Shown here: positions 37,019-46,725 of the stretch, in pieces | Layout: each line of letters begins with the position of its first letter | Position numbering within the stretch: position 1 is the first letter of the stretch | From: Polytrichum commune | Lineage: Eukaryota > Streptophyta > Polytrichopsida > Polytrichales > Polytrichaceae | NCBI GenBank assembly: GCA_950295325.1 | Contig: OX485808.1 | Location: 6,762,501-6,826,500 of the forward strand | Length of the DNA: 64,000 nucleotides | Direction: 5' to 3' | Position numbers and translations under genes: made by a program | The notes under the pieces: model-generated | What the model was told of the DNA's origin: nothing | The model's database searches: none | What the model saw: only the letters and a program-made list of their open reading frames with translations

Positions 37019-37528
37019 TTAACTTCCGTGTGCCGGTGTCAGCCACATACGCGGGGACTGGGATTCTCTGACTCCTCCATGCGCAACTATCTCCTCATTC
37101 CAACCTCCATAAATCAGGTTTCGAAGATGTCGCAGTTCTCCTACGCTAAGCTCGTGCAACGAGCTTCTGCATAAGTGTTCCGGGATTGGGGAGTCCACAT
37201 TCCAATCCTTGCTGAAGACGTCCATGTTGATGTCAAATTCATTAAGGGCATGCGACATCGCCTCCACTGGAGATAAACTCCCCTTCATGAGCTGCACATC
37301 ATGGGACGCCAGCCGGAGCGCTGCGAGCTGCACCGTGTTTGCAGCATCCTCCCGGGTCTTTGTCGAAACACTCGCCAAAGTTGACAGCAATTTCAGCAGT
37401 GCGCCCCGGTCCACGTGAGAACGCTTGTATCGAACCCAAGGACACCCATAAAGGCAACAGAATTCAAGGACATATTCAAGGAGTGCATCCAAGACAATAT
37501 GGGTCTTATTCATTTGTGGCATCTCCAT
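37019..37528 (-). CDS. Hypothetical 169-aa protein downstream of the large ORF
   Basis: An open frame on the same strand as, and about 0.9 kb downstream of, the 1496-codon ORF. The composition looks like real protein: a helical, Leu-rich middle (LLKLLSTLASVSTKTREDAA, then NTVQLAALRLASHDVQLM) and a second helical stretch (LHELSVGELRHLRNLIYGGW). I see no signal peptide, membrane segment or catalytic motif and cannot name a family. The end may be artificial: CCCGC followed by GTATGTGG at about 37049 would be a good splice donor, so this may be one exon of a longer gene. No convincing acceptor was found at its 5' side. It could be a second gene of the element that carries the large ORF, or captured host sequence. 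Confidence 0.45.
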   Translation of the reverse strand: MEMPQMNKTHIVLDALLEYVLEFCCLYGCPWVRYKRSHVDRGALLKLLSTLASVSTKTREDAANTVQLAALRLASHDVQLMKGSLSPVEAMSHALNEFDINMDVFSKDWNVDSPIPEHLCRSSLHELSVGELRHLRNLIYGGWNEEIVAHGGVRESQSPRMWLTPAHGS

Positions 37529-37924
37529 TGCAGCAGTTCAGGAATTAGGGGCAGGGTGAAGAGGTTACCAAATTCCTACCATCAGCCACAAAAACCACTT
37601 GAGAAATAGGGTGGGCCATTCAACCTTTACCCTCAAACCTCCAAATTATTACCCTTTGAATCCCCCAACAACACTTAACCCTAGCAATTATCCCTAAATT
37701 CACTAGCATAGTATCCTGCAAAAGGAAGAACCCAACAATGAAGCACATGGTAGGGTTAAGAAAACGCACCCTTTGTTCACAGCCACAGCAATGTCTCTCA
37801 GAGCTTAGATTAGGGTAGAAGCAACCACTTAAACCTTAGTATAAAAGCTTCCTCACCCCTCAAACATTCGTATAACCCTCAGTAAACCTCTGTAGCTAAA
37901 AGAGATGGATCAGAACACCAACTC

Positions 37925-38250
37925 CTAAACCCTTAGTGCCTGCTCAACCCTTTCAACAGTAGCTCAACCTTTAGAAACCCCTAAACCATTAGTGCCTTCT
38001 ACACCCTGTGCAATGCAGCTCAACCCTGCAAAAATGTAGCTCAACCCTTAGAAACCCCTAAACCCTTACTGCCTTCTAAACCCTGTGCAATGCACCTCAA
38101 CCTTGTGTAAATGTAGCTGAACCCTTAGACACCCCTAAACCCTTACTGCCTGCTCAACCCTGTGCAATGCAGCTCAACCCTAAAAAATGTAACTCAAACC
38201 CAAAATCCCTAAACCCCTAAACCCTTAGTAGCTGCTAAACCCTTAGTATC
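37925..38250. repeat. Minisatellite downstream of the large ORF
   Basis: Degenerate units of about 40-60 bp built from AACCCTTAGAAACCCCTAAACC, TTACTGCCTTCTAAACCCTG and TGCAATGCAGCTCAACCCT. It is rich in AAACCCT-like telobox wording but is not a telomere array. It lies just 3' of the ORF at 38404-42894. Confidence 0.8.
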
Positions 38251-38403
38251 ATTCAAGGCGTAACTCACAACTAACCTTAACATCCCACATAGACTTAAAC
38301 ATATAGTTTAATGTTCAGTAGGAGAAGCCCAAATATGCGCCAGATTTGAAGGAGAAGACTAAGTTGAGGAGAATGTTTAGGTCTTACCTTATATCTTTGA
38401 ATG

Positions 38404-41400
38404 CTATTCCACTCTCTTGTTCAATACATACTCATTCAAGTTCTTAGCATCACCCCTGTCCAAGCTGTAAACTTGAGTCTCATACTTATAAGTGAGAGTG
38501 ACATTAGTAATTATCGACTCAAGACTAATCCATTTAGAGTCTGTTAAGTTATACTTGAATTTATATTGACCGGGTGCTCGGGTGTAATAATGCAAAATGA
38601 CTTCTACACTAGAAATCAGGGTATTTTTTTTGCCTGTTAATACCTCCCTGTTCGCAATATCCACGGGGTGCTTCAGAGACCCCCACGACGTCCCACTAGC
38701 ACGCCTTCGCATCTTTTGTATGCGGCCAACCCACCAGGTTCCCTCGTCCACCCCCTTTAGTGTTGACGCGACCCTGCCAGACTTTTTAGCTAGAGAATTT
38801 CCCCTTCTCTTTGCGGCAGTCACTGTAGACGGCCTCGTAATTGTAGTGCGTTGCAAAAAGTATACTCCGACATCAGACCCGATTCCGACAAAACATGTAT
38901 TAGAGCATTGAGCTGCTCTTAGATAATCCTCGCTATTATTAAAATACAACGAATTCCTTACCCGTGTCAACCTGTCCTTCGACAAGAATGGGTTACCATT
39001 CAGCTGCCCGACCAACGTAGATTTGAATATCCTGTGCCCATCAAACTCCACAAAGGCTTCTACTATAGCTGGGATAGGGAGTGAACGAACATGTCCTTCG
39101 TGGTTGCTCAGCATCTCGGAAATTATGTCTCGCGTCTCACTTTCCACGATTGCAAGAGCTGGGACCCCGTCATCAATGAGGTCCTCTTCCACATGCTCTA
39201 CTGCGGCAGGTTCAGTATCATGCAGCTCACCCTGGAGCTGTGACTCGTCCTCCTTTTCATTTATATCTTCTCGAAGGACTTCCATGTCGCCATCCTCACC
39301 GCGTACAGGCTTAGAAGTGGCCGCCCAGGCAAAAGATAGTTTGTCCGCCCGCTCAACTATCCATGGTTTATCAAACCATACCCTTAGCTTCGCAGCAGCT
39401 TGTGGATTGGGGGCCATGTTTAAACTAGTAATCACCCTTTGCGCCTCTTTCAGTCCCTGCTTTAAGGCTTGAACAACGCCCTCATTGGTTGACACAAGAC
39501 TGTAGTCTCCAAGGTTGGGCTCCCCCTCTCCTTCACTCAGTGGATGCAACTTTGCCCAGATGTTCTTCATTTTGTTGTGTGCCCTCGCGAACTTGATCCC
39601 ATTATGTCCATATTCAATCTGCGACAAATGGTTAACAGTATTTGCACAACCAACTAATTCATGAAAATCATAAGCCCTCTCCATGCCTACCATGCCCCCA
39701 ACCTTTGAGAAAAATATCTCGCATGAGTCACTACCAGTTAAGTGGAATGGCACACTCAAGTGAGGATACTTGTCACGGAAATGGCAAATAAGCAGAACTA
39801 TGAAATGACACGACATCTGTATATCCAAGAAGCATTGTTGACTAACGAAGTTCACTTTCGGATCCACATGTTCAGTATTTCCCATAACACCATGGTTACC
39901 GTGCCTCATCCACAATTTCCAGATTCGGAAAAAAAATGATACCTTACCTGCTTTCAAAATCCGAGATCGAAGGTCGTGACTTGGGGAAAGAAACATATCA
40001 ATATAGTCAGCACATATCTCTAGGTACATCTCGGTTCCAAGTGTGCGTTCACGGTGCAAATCAGTAGACACACGAAGGGACCGCAGGCAGTCTCGAACTT
40101 TCTGTGAGCATAATCTTTGAGCACTAGCCCAATTCTGCCGGTCTTTTCTGTCATAATCCTCCTGAAGTAACCCATGTTGATCCACTGTGAATCGGTTGAA
40201 CACTTGGCAAATGTGTTGGTGAAGGGCCAGATCACCCCCTAATCGCAACGTACGCACATTGCTATCAATGGGATTCAACAATTTCTTACCATTGTGAATA
40301 TAGTCTTGGTCATGCAAGCCGGTTGCTTCTCCATCGACATTCATAGATGAAGTGAAAACCCAGCCTTCCCAATCCACACTTAACCTCGGCCCCTCTAAAC
40401 CTCTATAATCTAGAAGCATTAACTGCCTCCTACGGGAGTCCCCATCACTAGCATGTCCTATAATGGGACCCACAGCCGCATAGCAATGTTTTGTCCACAA
40501 CTCATCGATTCTATCCCATTGTTGTCTAACCCAACCTGAATCAAAACAACCGCAGGTACAACAAGCAACCAACACCAATCGAGGAAGTTTATCATGCAAG
40601 GGGTTCACAACAATTACTCTTGCAAACCCCCCCACCTTGTCAAGCCTAAACGAGTCTACCATTTTATTGTACCCTACCTCACCAACTCCGACAGTGGGCT
40701 TATAATGAGGGATACAAGTGTGATTCTCTTTCGGCCCACAAAACCCCACCAGAGTATCCCACCTCGCCTCCCAAGAAACCCGCCCCCTGACCTTTGTTTC
40801 ATCTTCAGCAAGTATAACCGGGATGGGGCCACTTATGCCATGCGCAACTTTAGCAGCGGAATAGATGCAGGCAATGGATTCAAAGATTTCAGCATGTTCC
40901 CCTGATATGAACTGTACGCCTTTTCTACATTCCCTTCGAATAGTGTCATAACTAGGTCCAGCAAAGTTGAGGGCAAATAAGTCACATAGACGTCGGCCCC
41001 CATAGATCCTCATTGCTTGCGAAAAACATTTAGTATTTTCGCTATAGCGATTCCCACTACCCTTCCTATTCAAGTTCCCTGCCACATCCTTCATGAAGTC
41101 CCACAGTCCAGGTTTGCCTCCAAATGCTCCTATCCGATGGGCACTAATAATATTGTTACAGAATTTCATCAAATTTTTATCTGATGAGGCATTTATGGCA
41201 CTCTCACGCATCGTTGGTCTTCTGGCCTTCAATTGCACAATCCTTGTTCTAGCATGCCAGTAGTGTAGTTTTTCTAGCCGATATTTTCTAGCCAACTCTC
41301 TTGTATGTTTCGACACTTCATATACACCTAAATACCCTAACCGTATCCCTCCTGCAGTGGTTCTGTGGCCTCTCTTAACCAATGCCTGGTCCTCTCTTCT

Positions 41401-42894
41401 GATTCTCATTCTGAAATCATTTTCACGTGGGATCTGGGCACACATAGGGCAAGTCAGATTTGGGAAAGGCTCTAGTCCCATAGCCATGCGAACACACTTT
41501 CTATGCCGAAATGTACCATTGACATGCACAACTAAACCACGAACTTCTACATCGACACGAAGATGTGGTTCCGGATACCATTCAACACCAGAATGGGGGT
41601 CGTTCAGTAAAGCATTCACAACATAAAAATTACCCCCATATTCAACTGTTGGACCACGATATCCATAGCACATCAAACCAACAAGAATGACCCTATTGAC
41701 TACTTCAGGTGTACCTTCAACACTGTTTGATGAAGCCGTCCTAAACCATGTGTGTAGGTCACTTTGATTGGAGTGAGAACTTGTTGTGCTGGACCTACTT
41801 GGGCGCCCAGCTCGACCCGTCCTCGCTGGTTCCTTCAGGAGTTGCTCTGCTACCTCGACAGCCTTCATGTGTTTTGGACCACTGAGGTGATTTCTAAGAT
41901 TCACTTCGAGTGTCTTCCGTGGTGGGCAGAGGACCATCATGTCCCTACAGTATGGGCACTTCACTTTGAACCAATAACACCTAGTATCCTCTGCCCCTAA
42001 ATTCCCCAAAACTGTGAATTTTTTATGCCCATCTGGTAGAGAAGAGTTCACCCCTTCCAATATCTCAACCCCCTCTGAAATCAACCGTTTATGATCCTCT
42101 GGAGTTAGGGTAAGAGGCCTTCCATTCTTGGCCTCAGACTGGGGGTGGTCATCGAAATTGACATTCTTGGCAGCACAAAAATTCCGAACGTGGGTTGTGC
42201 TGACAATGTGCGATCTCCTAAAATTGTTGAACAAGTTGTCGATATGTGCTTTGGTGTGATCCTTGCTGCCACCCCCGCAATCCTTTTTGCATTCCCCGCA
42301 CCACAACTTCACCACTCCATTGCCATTCAAGTCGAATGTCTTCAACCACCAGTCGTGGTCAGACATGGCGACCTTCTTCAACTCCGCCCTCAACTTCTTT
42401 GCCCTCTCCAAATATCGATCCATAACCTCAAACGGCAAGAGTTTGGACTTCAGAGGGTTATGATCTACCTCGGCGGAGTCTGTGCTTCCAGTAACCCTCG
42501 ATGAACCCACGGGCAGGAGAGGTGGATCCACGCCTACGCCTCCGGCTCCGCCTTCATTTTCCAAAGCAGGGGCGGCGTCCATAGTGGTGGAAGTGAACAA
42601 CCCCTCTTCAAGTCGACGGCGCTTGTTTCCAGGAAGATCACCTTCGGCGACCTTGATAACATGCACTTCTTTCTCAAACCCGTTCAGGCGCTCCAACTTC
42701 TTGCGCACGCGCCGCTTATCTTCGGCGTCCCAAAAATCAAAAGGCCACTCTAATGCATCGTTCGTTTCTAGTGCAATCCGAAGTGCCTGCAGCGTCGACG
42801 CGCCTCCAATGTTCACCTTCCCAAAGTACTCCGGATCTGCACCCTCCCCCTCCAACGTCCACAGCGTGATCCTATCGGGCGGAATCACAGCCAT
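38404..42894 (-). CDS. Large intact DDE-transposase-like protein, 1496 aa
   Basis: An uninterrupted 1496-codon frame. The ATG is preceded two codons upstream by an in-frame TGA, has G at +4, and is the first usable start. The N-terminal part is basic (KRRR at 91-94) with zinc-ligand pairs: CGEC (199-202) with His/Asn-rich helices, CPYC (313-316) with NLRNHLSGPKH (332-342), and CPMC (482-485). The core looks like an RNase H-fold transposase. VILAEDETKVRG contains Asp698. Next come NPLHDKLPRLVLV and a CCTCGC cluster (778-783), then GHASDGDSRRR with Asp817/Asp819 and LHDQDYIHNGKKLLNP. Near the end is LTGSDSCEIFFSKVGG with Glu1059. This spacing is like P-element/hAT-type DDE enzymes, where the E is followed by a helix. 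I believe proteins with the GHASDGDSRRR signature occur in other plants and animals, unnamed, but could not check. It sits in DNA inserted into an LTR, between two minisatellites. Inverted ends were not found. A domesticated host gene is the alternative. Confidence 0.85.
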   Translation of the reverse strand: MAVIPPDRITLWTLEGEGADPEYFGKVNIGGASTLQALRIALETNDALEWPFDFWDAEDKRRVRKKLERLNGFEKEVHVIKVAEGDLPGNKRRRLEEGLFTSTTMDAAPALENEGGAGGVGVDPPLLPVGSSRVTGSTDSAEVDHNPLKSKLLPFEVMDRYLERAKKLRAELKKVAMSDHDWWLKTFDLNGNGVVKLWCGECKKDCGGGSKDHTKAHIDNLFNNFRRSHIVSTTHVRNFCAAKNVNFDDHPQSEAKNGRPLTLTPEDHKRLISEGVEILEGVNSSLPDGHKKFTVLGNLGAEDTRCYWFKVKCPYCRDMMVLCPPRKTLEVNLRNHLSGPKHMKAVEVAEQLLKEPARTGRAGRPSRSSTTSSHSNQSDLHTWFRTASSNSVEGTPEVVNRVILVGLMCYGYRGPTVEYGGNFYVVNALLNDPHSGVEWYPEPHLRVDVEVRGLVVHVNGTFRHRKCVRMAMGLEPFPNLTCPMCAQIPRENDFRMRIRREDQALVKRGHRTTAGGIRLGYLGVYEVSKHTRELARKYRLEKLHYWHARTRIVQLKARRPTMRESAINASSDKNLMKFCNNIISAHRIGAFGGKPGLWDFMKDVAGNLNRKGSGNRYSENTKCFSQAMRIYGGRRLCDLFALNFAGPSYDTIRRECRKGVQFISGEHAEIFESIACIYSAAKVAHGISGPIPVILAEDETKVRGRVSWEARWDTLVGFCGPKENHTCIPHYKPTVGVGEVGYNKMVDSFRLDKVGGFARVIVVNPLHDKLPRLVLVACCTCGCFDSGWVRQQWDRIDELWTKHCYAAVGPIIGHASDGDSRRRQLMLLDYRGLEGPRLSVDWEGWVFTSSMNVDGEATGLHDQDYIHNGKKLLNPIDSNVRTLRLGGDLALHQHICQVFNRFTVDQHGLLQEDYDRKDRQNWASAQRLCSQKVRDCLRSLRVSTDLHRERTLGTEMYLEICADYIDMFLSPSHDLRSRILKAGKVSFFFRIWKLWMRHGNHGVMGNTEHVDPKVNFVSQQCFLDIQMSCHFIVLLICHFRDKYPHLSVPFHLTGSDSCEIFFSKVGGMVGMERAYDFHELVGCANTVNHLSQIEYGHNGIKFARAHNKMKNIWAKLHPLSEGEGEPNLGDYSLVSTNEGVVQALKQGLKEAQRVITSLNMAPNPQAAAKLRVWFDKPWIVERADKLSFAWAATSKPVRGEDGDMEVLREDINEKEDESQLQGELHDTEPAAVEHVEEDLIDDGVPALAIVESETRDIISEMLSNHEGHVRSLPIPAIVEAFVEFDGHRIFKSTLVGQLNGNPFLSKDRLTRVRNSLYFNNSEDYLRAAQCSNTCFVGIGSDVGVYFLQRTTITRPSTVTAAKRRGNSLAKKSGRVASTLKGVDEGTWWVGRIQKMRRRASGTSWGSLKHPVDIANREVLTGKKNTLISSVEVILHYYTRAPGQYKFKYNLTDSKWISLESIITNVTLTYKYETQVYSLDRGDAKNLNEYVLNKRVE

Positions 42895-43084
42895 ACCTCA
42901 AATCCAAAGCTGGAAGGTACCACTAAAACCCTACAGCAAACCTTAGTCTAAGCTCGCACACCAACTGCAACTTTAGCAATGTTCATTCAAGCAACAAAAG
43001 AAACCTCAAATACAAACTGCAATGTTAACAATGATAAATCAACAAACACAAGATACCTCACACACAAACTACAAGGTTAGCAAT

Positions 43085-43660
43085 GTTCACCTTCGGCGAC
43101 AATAAACCAGACAGAACCTAAACCCTTAGCAATGATACTTCAAGAAACACAAAAAATCTGACAGAAGCTTAACCCTCCGCAATGTTCACCTTCGGCAACA
43201 AGAAACCCTTAAACCTAAACCTTAGCAAGTATCATTCAAGAAACCCAAGAAACTTGAAACAAGCGCAACCCTTAGCAATGTTCACCTTCGGCAACAAAAA
43301 ACCCTAAACCCCTATAGCAATGTTCGACTTCGGCGACCCTAAACCCTGAACCTACCTCAACCCTTAGCAATGTTCGACTTCGGCGACCTCAACCCTGAAC
43401 CTACCTCAACCCTTAGCAATGTTCGACTTCGGCGACCTCAACCCTGAACCTACAGAAACCAATGTTCGACTTCGGCGACCTCACAACTGAACCTACAGAA
43501 ACCCTTAGCAATGTTCGACTTCGGCGACCTCAACCCTGAACCTACAGAAACCCTTAGCGATGTTCACCTTCTACGACAAGAAACTTGGAACAGCCGAAAC
43601 CCTTAGCAATGTTCACCTTCGGCGACAAGAACCCTGACACAACCTAAAGCCTTAGAAATG
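43085..43660. repeat. Minisatellite upstream of the large ORF
   Basis: About eleven units of roughly 46-50 bp of the type CCTTAGCAATGTTCGACTTC followed by GGCGACCTCAACCCTGAACC. The unit is unrelated to the array downstream of the ORF. It lies 0.2-0.8 kb upstream of the ATG, where a promoter would be. AAACCCTAAACCCC-like telobox motifs occur at about 43310. Confidence 0.85.
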
Positions 43661-43661
43661 T

Positions 43662-44777
43662 TCATTTAGGAAACACAAGAAACCTCCCACACAAACTGCA
43701 ACGTTAGCAAGGTTGTTTCTCGAAACACAACAAACCCTATCAGTGGTGAAAAAAACTGCAAGACACAGCAAAGCGAGGGAAGATTGAACGTTGGCTGTGG
43801 ATGAACTGTTGGCCTCTATTTTTCATCCCCCATTATTCATTGAGGACATTGGATCCCATTAAGACCAGCCTAATTTACTTCCAAACAAATTTAACATCTG
43901 CTTTTGTTTTTTGGCAAGCCTATTGTAGATCAAATATTCAGCTAAAATTTAGTATTATCACCTACCCTTCATTATTTATAAAATTCAGAATACCCATTTT
44001 GGTGATGCTATTTTACTTCGAAACCCTTTCTAAATTTTAGGACCAAGGCAATTATAATACCCCTTCATTTGATCGCACGTAAACTAACAAAAATGGGGGA
44101 GTGCTCCCCCCGGGACACTAGTTCAATGAACGGACTACCGGCAATTTGATGGACCATTCAATTCTTCCTATTTCTTTACTTAGCTCTATTTAGTTTTCTA
44201 AGCGGGGGAACTTGGCCTAAGTCCCATCCTTCACACAAATTCCTTCTTAATTACTTACTTTCGTTTGCACCTCCTACTTCACTACATTCACATATTAGGC
44301 ATCACCCCTTACCTGGTTGGTGCACCTCTTACCTCGGAACCTTCTAAGGCCTCGTGCAGGTCCTTTGAAGGTTGAGTGACATCTCAAACCCATTCGAACA
44401 TCAATGGTTTGAAGGGTGGTATCATTCTACCGAGTTAAGTTTCCGATTCGGGTCTCTTGCCAACGAGGGTTCACGATTTATTTTGTATGTTTTGATTGTT
44501 AAATGTGTTTACACTGGATAGACCACGAAATGCAACTCAATGGGACCAGGGTGACGGGCGACCTGTAAGTTCAACATGTTGCGCAATCTTCATAAATTGG
44601 GCCATTACTCCCAATTTATGGGTCCAACAACATAATAATGGATTCGCGGGTCATTAATCCCACATTTCCACCAACAACATTAAGAGTGGTTATGTCGGTG
44701 ATTAATCCGACTTACCACACACGAAACTTGCTAATAAATGAAGCTACTACCACAAAACATACCAAGGGCCCCGAAAA
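43662..44777. other. Right part of the 9.2-kb insertion, unassigned
   Basis: No supported gene (a 79-codon ORF at 43801-44040 has no domain). A short hairpin GGGGGAGTGCTCCCCCC lies at 44098-44114. CTCCCCCCGGGACACTAG there loosely mirrors CTAGTCTCGGGGGGAG at about 35787-35803, but the match does not extend. Confidence 0.35.
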
Positions 44778-46725
44778 TAATGGAGTTGGGTATTCCCTTG
44801 GCGGTCAAGTGGTCAAGCCACTTGACCTTACGAGATAGGTGAGTGGGTTTAGAGATGCGTACCTTAGCCGCGCTCCCTCCAACCCTAAATGGAAGGCTAG
44901 CATTAGTAAATTTACCTCAATTCTCTTCGGTTGATTTGGGCTCGATGGAGGCCGAGCCGCTACCTCCTTCTTTGCTCCACTTCCCGAGCGTCGACCTTAC
45001 CTCCTTCTTTGTAACTAGTTTGGTAGTAAGCGTACCTTAGTTAACAATTAAAATATAAAGTATTTATTCTGCACTGTAATTTAATCCTAAGCATAATATT
45101 TATACTTAGTGCACCTAATTATCTTTCCAATGATCTGAAAATCACTTTAATCGGATAAGAATTGCAAAAGTTATGAGGGTTGGAAGTGTGAGGTCGATTC
45201 AACCGACCCTTCCAACCCACCTATCTACCTTCTAACTTCAAAAATTCATAGCACATTCCTTACTAGTTGGATCTAGGCTTTCCTTATACCATTGGAAAGC
45301 TATGAACAAGTTCTAACTAGGAAAATTATGACATCAGCAGGTTAAGCTAATACAAATTCAGCAGACTCCTTGTAACACAGCAGTCAATCAAGAAGGCTTA
45401 AACTATGTATCTCGCCTTCAACAATTCATATCTAATTCAAATATTATTCAAATCAAACGTTCTATATGACCCTGGAGAGATATTAAAAATATGTATTTGA
45501 TAAAAATATGTGATTAGAAAGGTAAGCCGAAGTGAACCCAGCAGATCCTCTGTAATGCAGTAGTCAACCAAAAGTTCTCAAACTATGTGTTCCATCTTCC
45601 ACAATTCATATCTAATTCAAATCATGCTCAATTCAAATGTTCTAAGCCATTTTGGAAAGCTACACAAAAGTTCTACTTGGGAAAAATATAACTTCTTAGA
45701 ATTAAAATTCCTATTGGGCTCGCAGGTCTGATCCAGCAGCCGCTACCCACAAGACCACCCAGTTTTTCTACTCCATCTTTGAAAATCCATAACTAATTGT
45801 CATCTTAACCAAATTACAAATGGGAAATGGCTATGGATAGCTATAGGAAATCTCTCTAAGAGAAAAATGATAAGTATCTTTTTCTAGCTTCTAAACTAAA
45901 CCTTCAGGGCATTGGCAGATGAGGTTTACAATGCCTCCACTCAAAATTCTACCATCCAACCTACCTCTACAAAAGAAGGAATCATTTTATTGGTGTGTTA
46001 ATAAATACACATTCTAACTAGAAGAGAGAATAGATGAGGTTCTCAAGCCTTTCTTTTAGGCCATTGAGAATGCATGCTAAAGGATTTTTTCCTAACTACA
46101 TTGAAGCAGGACTTCGCCCAAGCATTAGAGGAAGAGAGAGAGCTACAAGGTGGAAGGAGGGGTTTTTAAACCCTCTCACAAAAGGGTTGGACCCCTCCTC
46201 CACCGGATCCATTTTTCAAACTCTTTCCCGAAATTTTGGCTCGGGGGTTTTCCCGGTTGAGGTTGCCACCCTCTCGCCGAGGTGGCTCCGACGGGGAACC
46301 TAGAAATCTTTCTAATTTTTCGCCATCGAGTTGGCAAGGGGGCAAGTGGGCAAGTAGCCCCCTTGCTTTTTTTTGTCTTCAAAAGTCTTCAAGCCGATTT
46401 TGTCTTCTTACGTAAAACACCTCCAATAGTCTTGTGTGCCTCACATTAACTAATAAACTAACACTTGCTTAGCTAGCATTTACTAACATTTGCTTAATAG
46501 CTAGCATCTACTAATATTTGCTTAGCTAGTTGTTTTTACTAGCTAGCATATTTTTCTACTTTGCTATCTTCTAGCACTACTTAGTTTCATTTTGACCTTC
46601 CTTCTTCTAGGCTAAATGCTAAATGAACTATTTTTTCCTAAATTCCCTATCAATTCTAACTTTTAATGGTAACATTCTAACTAAAAGTGATCCCGCAGAG
46701 TGGTGGACCACTCAAAGGGTTCACA

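Larger units (their letters stand above)
35442..46725 (+). mobile_element. Solo LTR of family 2, split by a 9.2-kb insertion
   Basis: The left piece 35442-35566 starts TGTGGTACTTTTGGGCC and contains a perfect hairpin GCCTGCATTTGCAGGC (35511-35526). The right piece 44778-46725 ends GGGTTCACA. The 5-bp duplication TTAGC flanks the whole (35437-35441 and 46726-46730) and interrupts the tandem array exactly. The two pieces together give about 2073 bp. The other copy (55529-59148, minus) minus its own nested LTR gives about 2080 bp and aligns to both pieces in order. So 35567-44777 is a later insertion into this LTR. Degenerate subrepeats of about 185 bp (for example CACAATTCATATCTAATTCA) occur at about 45220-45830. 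Confidence 0.85.

Noticed and set aside
37925-38250. Interstitial telomere array (AAACCCT)n
   Set aside because: The motif recurs but never in uninterrupted head-to-tail 7-bp repeats. It is a minisatellite with AACCCT-rich units.
39023-39472. A 149-codon plus-strand ORF and similar ones at 42145-42504 and 42482-42946
   Set aside because: They are antisense shadows of the 1496-codon minus-strand gene and have low-complexity Ser/Pro content.
40020-41626. Possible introns in the large gene
   Set aside because: The frame is open throughout with continuous protein-like sequence. No need for introns was seen.
44796-44830. tRNA-like wording GGCGGTCAAGTGGTCAAGCC
   Set aside because: No B box follows and no cloverleaf forms. 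It is a conserved block of LTR family 2 also present near 58990-59010.
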